From positions 335,479 to 399,478 of the forward strand of contig NZ_LMDW01000012.1 in assembly GCF_001425205.1 (NCBI RefSeq): a stretch of 64,000 nucleotides of DNA, written 5' to 3'. The position numbers and the translations under genes are program-made. Source of the stretch: Variovorax sp. Root411. Its GTDB lineage: Bacteria; Pseudomonadota; Gammaproteobacteria; Burkholderiales; Burkholderiaceae_C. Position 1 is the first letter of the stretch. Every line of letters begins with the position of its first letter. Below, piece by piece: positions 61,623 through 64,000 of the stretch. The notes under the pieces are model-generated. The model searched no databases and was not told where the DNA came from. It saw nothing but the letters and a program-made list of their open reading frames with translations.

Positions 61623-62141
61623 TTAACGACTTGGTAGCAGCTCGATGCCCGTCTTGCGGATTGCGACACGCACGGCCTGCTCGCTCGGCGAGAACTGCCA
61701 CACCTTGTACAGGTTGGTTTGCTTTGGCTCCTTCAATGGCAGCACGATGCGCCAGCGCGCGGCCTCCAGCTTGCGGTAGCCCGCGATGATGCCGATGGCG
61801 CGCGAGTCGAGTCCCGCCTCGCGCTTGAACACGCGCTCTTCGCCGCTGCGCATGATGGCCTGGTCGGCGTTCACGAGCTCGGTCATGAGCGTCTCGCGGT
61901 CACGGTCCTGTAGTGCAAAGTAGTCTGCCGTCTCGAAGTTACCGGAAGATTTCAGTTCGAAGACCTTGACGAGAATCGGCGCGGCCTGGCCGCGTCCGTC
62001 GGGGTTGACGCCATCGTCGATCTTCACGGTGATGGCATAGGGCGTGGGCATGGACTTGGCCGTCGATGCACATCCGCTGATGAGGCCCGTAAACAACGGT
62101 GTGGTTGCAAGTGCGCCTTGTAGCAAGCTTCGTCGATGCAT
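61623..62141 (-). CDS. tssJ: Type VI secretion lipoprotein TssJ
   Basis: A 172-residue outer-membrane lipoprotein with a lipobox ISGC (cysteine 24) and the TssJ beta-sandwich wording: VNPDGRGQAAPILVKVFELK, FALQDRDRETLMTELVNAD and a tail KTGIELLPSR. It contacts the TssM periplasmic domain. A double arginine near the start (MHRRSLLQGA) is unusual but seen in other lipoproteins. It is the first gene of the leftward T6SS run, divergent from the TssQ-like gene. Confidence 0.93.
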   Translation of the reverse strand: MHRRSLLQGALATTPLFTGLISGCASTAKSMPTPYAITVKIDDGVNPDGRGQAAPILVKVFELKSSGNFETADYFALQDRDRETLMTELVNADQAIMRSGEERVFKREAGLDSRAIGIIAGYRKLEAARWRIVLPLKEPKQTNLYKVWQFSPSEQAVRVAIRKTGIELLPSR

Positions 62142-62272
62142 TGAAATCTTCCCGAGGGTTCGCGGCCTATATTATCGAAGTCATGCGCGCCCTTACGATG
62201 GCGCATCGCGTGCATGCCGCAACTGAGCGGCACACTACTCAAGCATTGCCTTTTGCAAGGTAGGAGAGAAGA

Positions 62273-62680
62273 TTGAAGTCATGTCTGCCTGCTCTGGCAC
62301 TCGCTCTTTTGGTGATCGCGGGTTGCACGACCACACCACCGCCCGATCCCGCACCGCAGCCCGAACGGCTGAGCCAGCAAGTGGCGCGCACCACGCTCGA
62401 ACGCGCGCAGCAGGCCTATGACGAAGGCGACTATGCCAAGGCCGTCAGCACGCTCAAGAGCGGCGGCGTGTCGGTGTTCGACGCCGCCGAGCCCGCCATG
62501 CGGCTCGATGCGATGAAGCTCGAAGCCTTCAGCTACTGCGTGGCCAACCAGGTGGCCGAATGCCGCACGCAGTTCCGCAAGATCCTCGATGCGTTCCCGA
62601 ACTTCGAACTCAACGTGGCGGAGCGCAAGCATCCGGTGTGGGGGCCTGCGTTCGAGGCCGCCAAGCGAATGAAGCGTTGA
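62273..62680 (+). CDS. TssQ-like T6SS-associated lipoprotein
   Basis: A 135-residue lipoprotein with lipobox IAGC (cysteine 18), a Pro-rich linker and a TPR-like helical domain (ARTTLERAQQAYDEGDYAKA, QFRKILDAFPNFELNVAERK). Small TPR lipoproteins of this type accompany some T6SS loci. The start is a TTG at 62273 with AGGAG 6 nt upstream; there is no in-frame ATG near the signal. The 131-bp divergent region to tssJ contains an AT-rich TATATTAT (62169-62176) but no convincing promoter pair. Confidence 0.75.
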   Translation: MKSCLPALALALLVIAGCTTTPPPDPAPQPERLSQQVARTTLERAQQAYDEGDYAKAVSTLKSGGVSVFDAAEPAMRLDAMKLEAFSYCVANQVAECRTQFRKILDAFPNFELNVAERKHPVWGPAFEAAKRMKR

Positions 62681-62747
62681 TGAAAAACACCGCGGCCCTG
62701 CAGCCGCTGCTGTTGCCGAAGCGCGGGAAGACGAACACGGAGAAGCC

Positions 62748-64000
62748 ATGCTCTGGACAGTGATCGAACATGCGGGCAGGCCGGTGGCCGCGGGGCCCTC
62801 GGCATTGCTCGCGGCGCCCGGCGGAACGATCGGACGCAGCCCCGACAACCATCTCGTGCTGCCCGACGAACAGCGCCAGATCTCGCGCCTGCAGGCCACC
62901 GTGCGCTTCGACGACGACGGCGTCGCGGTGCTGCGCAACATGAGCGCCGTGCTGCCGATCAGCGTGAACGGACGCTCGCTCGCGCATGAGCAGGAGGCGC
63001 GCGTGGCCGATGGCGACCGCGTGGCAATCGGCAGCTATGTGCTGGAGGCTGCGAGCCCGCTGCGTGCACCGCCCGTGGCGCCGCCCGTGACGGCTGCGGC
63101 ACCGGTGCAGCCGTTGCAGCCGCTTTCGATCGCAGCACCGATGGCCGCGCCCGTGTCGGCGAGCCCCGTCGATGCGTTGCTGCCGTCCTCCGGCGCATCC
63201 GACGTGTTCGCCGATCTGTTCGGCGAAGGCGCGCTGCCCATCGGCGATACGCAGCCCACGGTGGCGATGCCACCGCCGCCGCGGCAGGCGCCTCCTCCGG
63301 CTCCAGCACCCGTGGCGGCGCCGGCGCCCAGCGAATCTTTCGCAGCGCCCCTGCAGCCATCGGCACCGCCGCCACCACCGCCCCCGCCAAAAACAAGTCC
63401 GGGCCTCGCCTCGCCGCAGATCCCTTCCGCTGCGGACTGGGACGCCATCCTTGCCAACGCACCGCGCCGCGCCGACAGCACGCCCGCGCCGATGCCCGAC
63501 CCGATGGCGCACGAGCCCTTCGAGCTGCCGTCGCAGGCGCGCCGCAACCCGGTCGATCCGCTTGCGGAACTGAACCCGGATGCGGCCAACGACATGTCGG
63601 ACATGGCGCTCAAGCGTGGTGTCGATCCGCTCTCTTTCTTCGCGGCCGACGAAAGCGCGCACTCGCCGCTGACCGACCCGCGCCCCACCACGCTGGCGCA
63701 CACCGATCCGCTGCTGCCGGGCGACGCGCACCCCGCGCTCGACCTGCTGCAGAACAACAGGCCGGCGGTGCAGGGGTACAGCCAGTCGAACCATGCGCAC
63801 GAAGTGGCGGCGCAGTTTCGTCCGCCGAATCCGATGGCGATGCCGGTGCCGGTATCCGCACCAGCGCCTGTTGCCGAGCCGGTGAAGGTGGAGGCACCGC
63901 CACCGCCTGTCGTGGCAACACCGATGGCTGCCGTGGTCGCGGAACCCGCTGTCGCGGCAGCAACGCAGCAACCTGCGGCGCAACAACCCGCAGCCCCGTC
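62748..64000 (+). CDS. FHA-domain protein of the type VI system (partial, runs off right edge)
   Basis: At least 417 residues. The N-terminal FHA domain (about residues 1-100) shows GGTIGRSPDNHLVLPDEQ, then ISRLQATVRF and the asparagine in ISVNGRSLAH. The usual histidine after SR is replaced (SRLQA). A long Pro/Ala-rich region with scattered acidic motifs (DWDAILANAP, DPLAELNPD) follows. The C-terminal domain lies beyond 64000. FHA proteins of T6SS are phosphothreonine-binding targets of PpkA. The ATG at 62748 has GGAGAAG about 3 nt upstream. Confidence 0.88.
   Translation, partial: MLWTVIEHAGRPVAAGPSALLAAPGGTIGRSPDNHLVLPDEQRQISRLQATVRFDDDGVAVLRNMSAVLPISVNGRSLAHEQEARVADGDRVAIGSYVLEAASPLRAPPVAPPVTAAAPVQPLQPLSIAAPMAAPVSASPVDALLPSSGASDVFADLFGEGALPIGDTQPTVAMPPPPRQAPPPAPAPVAAPAPSESFAAPLQPSAPPPPPPPPKTSPGLASPQIPSAADWDAILANAPRRADSTPAPMPDPMAHEPFELPSQARRNPVDPLAELNPDAANDMSDMALKRGVDPLSFFAADESAHSPLTDPRPTTLAHTDPLLPGDAHPALDLLQNNRPAVQGYSQSNHAHEVAAQFRPPNPMAMPVPVSAPAPVAEPVKVEAPPPPVVATPMAAVVAEPAVAAATQQPAAQQPAAP

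Noticed and set aside
61400..62272. A sigma-54 promoter in the T6SS divergent region
   Set aside because: A GGCAC...GC arrangement near 62229 has 12 instead of 10 bp between the invariant pairs.
62680..62763. A 27-codon ORF starting on the stop of the TssQ-like gene
   Set aside because: It overlaps the FHA gene start out of frame, shows no clear ribosome-binding site of its own and no recognisable content; probably chance.

Overview
The window is GC-rich, gene-dense DNA typical of a soil or plant-associated betaproteobacterium of the Comamonadaceae, most probably Variovorax or a close relative. This assignment is inference. It rests on the mix of Bug/TctC solute receptors, a split hpa (homoprotocatechuate) pathway, glcDEF, a TorF-glnK-amtB nitrogen operon, the alr/lplT neighbourhood and the codon and GC style. 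No rRNA, tRNA, CRISPR array, phage or transposase gene was seen.

Layout. (1) 1-6.65 kb, leftward: a seven-gene operon for taking up and degrading biuret or a similar ureide (atzF allophanate hydrolase, AtzH-like protein, BMP-type ABC receptor, two permeases, biuret hydrolase, ABC ATPase running off the left edge). (2) 6.8-15 kb: M48 peptidase, AmpG-like permease, an orphan ketoacyl synthase pair, an OmpR-type two-component system, an O-antigen-ligase-like membrane protein. (3) 14.8-19.2 kb: zinc-finger protein, ilvE, rdgC, a small membrane protein, a candidate structured RNA with its own terminator, radA. (4) 19.3-32.3 kb, rightward: one 15-gene run beginning with hpaR and holding a complete homoprotocatechuate meta-cleavage pathway. 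Its ring-cleavage step is a LigA/LigB-type pair instead of the usual HpaD. Downstream is an unassigned catabolic cassette (SnoaL-like lipoprotein, IlvD/Edd dehydratase, second Bug receptor, class II aldolase, ketopantoate-reductase-like protein). (5) 32.3-40.9 kb: MerR regulator fused to a P-loop domain, transporters, LysR, alr with a tiny overlapping ORF, lplT, glutathione peroxidase. (6) 40.9-47.2 kb, leftward: glycolate oxidase glcDEF, a LysR regulator, an SMP-30 lactonase. (7) 47.3-51.9 kb: TorF porin-glnK-amtB behind a sigma-54 promoter, and a ComM/YifB ATPase. (8) 51.9-64 kb: a type VI secretion cluster (ppkA, tagF, tssM, tssL, tssK, tssJ leftward; a TssQ-like lipoprotein and an FHA protein rightward, the latter cut by the window end).

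The most unusual signal is not a gene. Five copies of a roughly 250-bp intergenic element occur at 572, 23688, 43313, 46116 and 54699. A full copy has GTTCGGGG-type terminal inverted repeats and two about 95-bp hairpin modules that carry the same core in opposite orientations, joined by a spacer. Arms and apical loops differ between copies but stay paired. All five copies sit between co-directional genes, at least four of them inside operons, and all five have the same orientation relative to host transcription. A second, unrelated hairpin repeat (13431, 38886) also shows compensatory changes.
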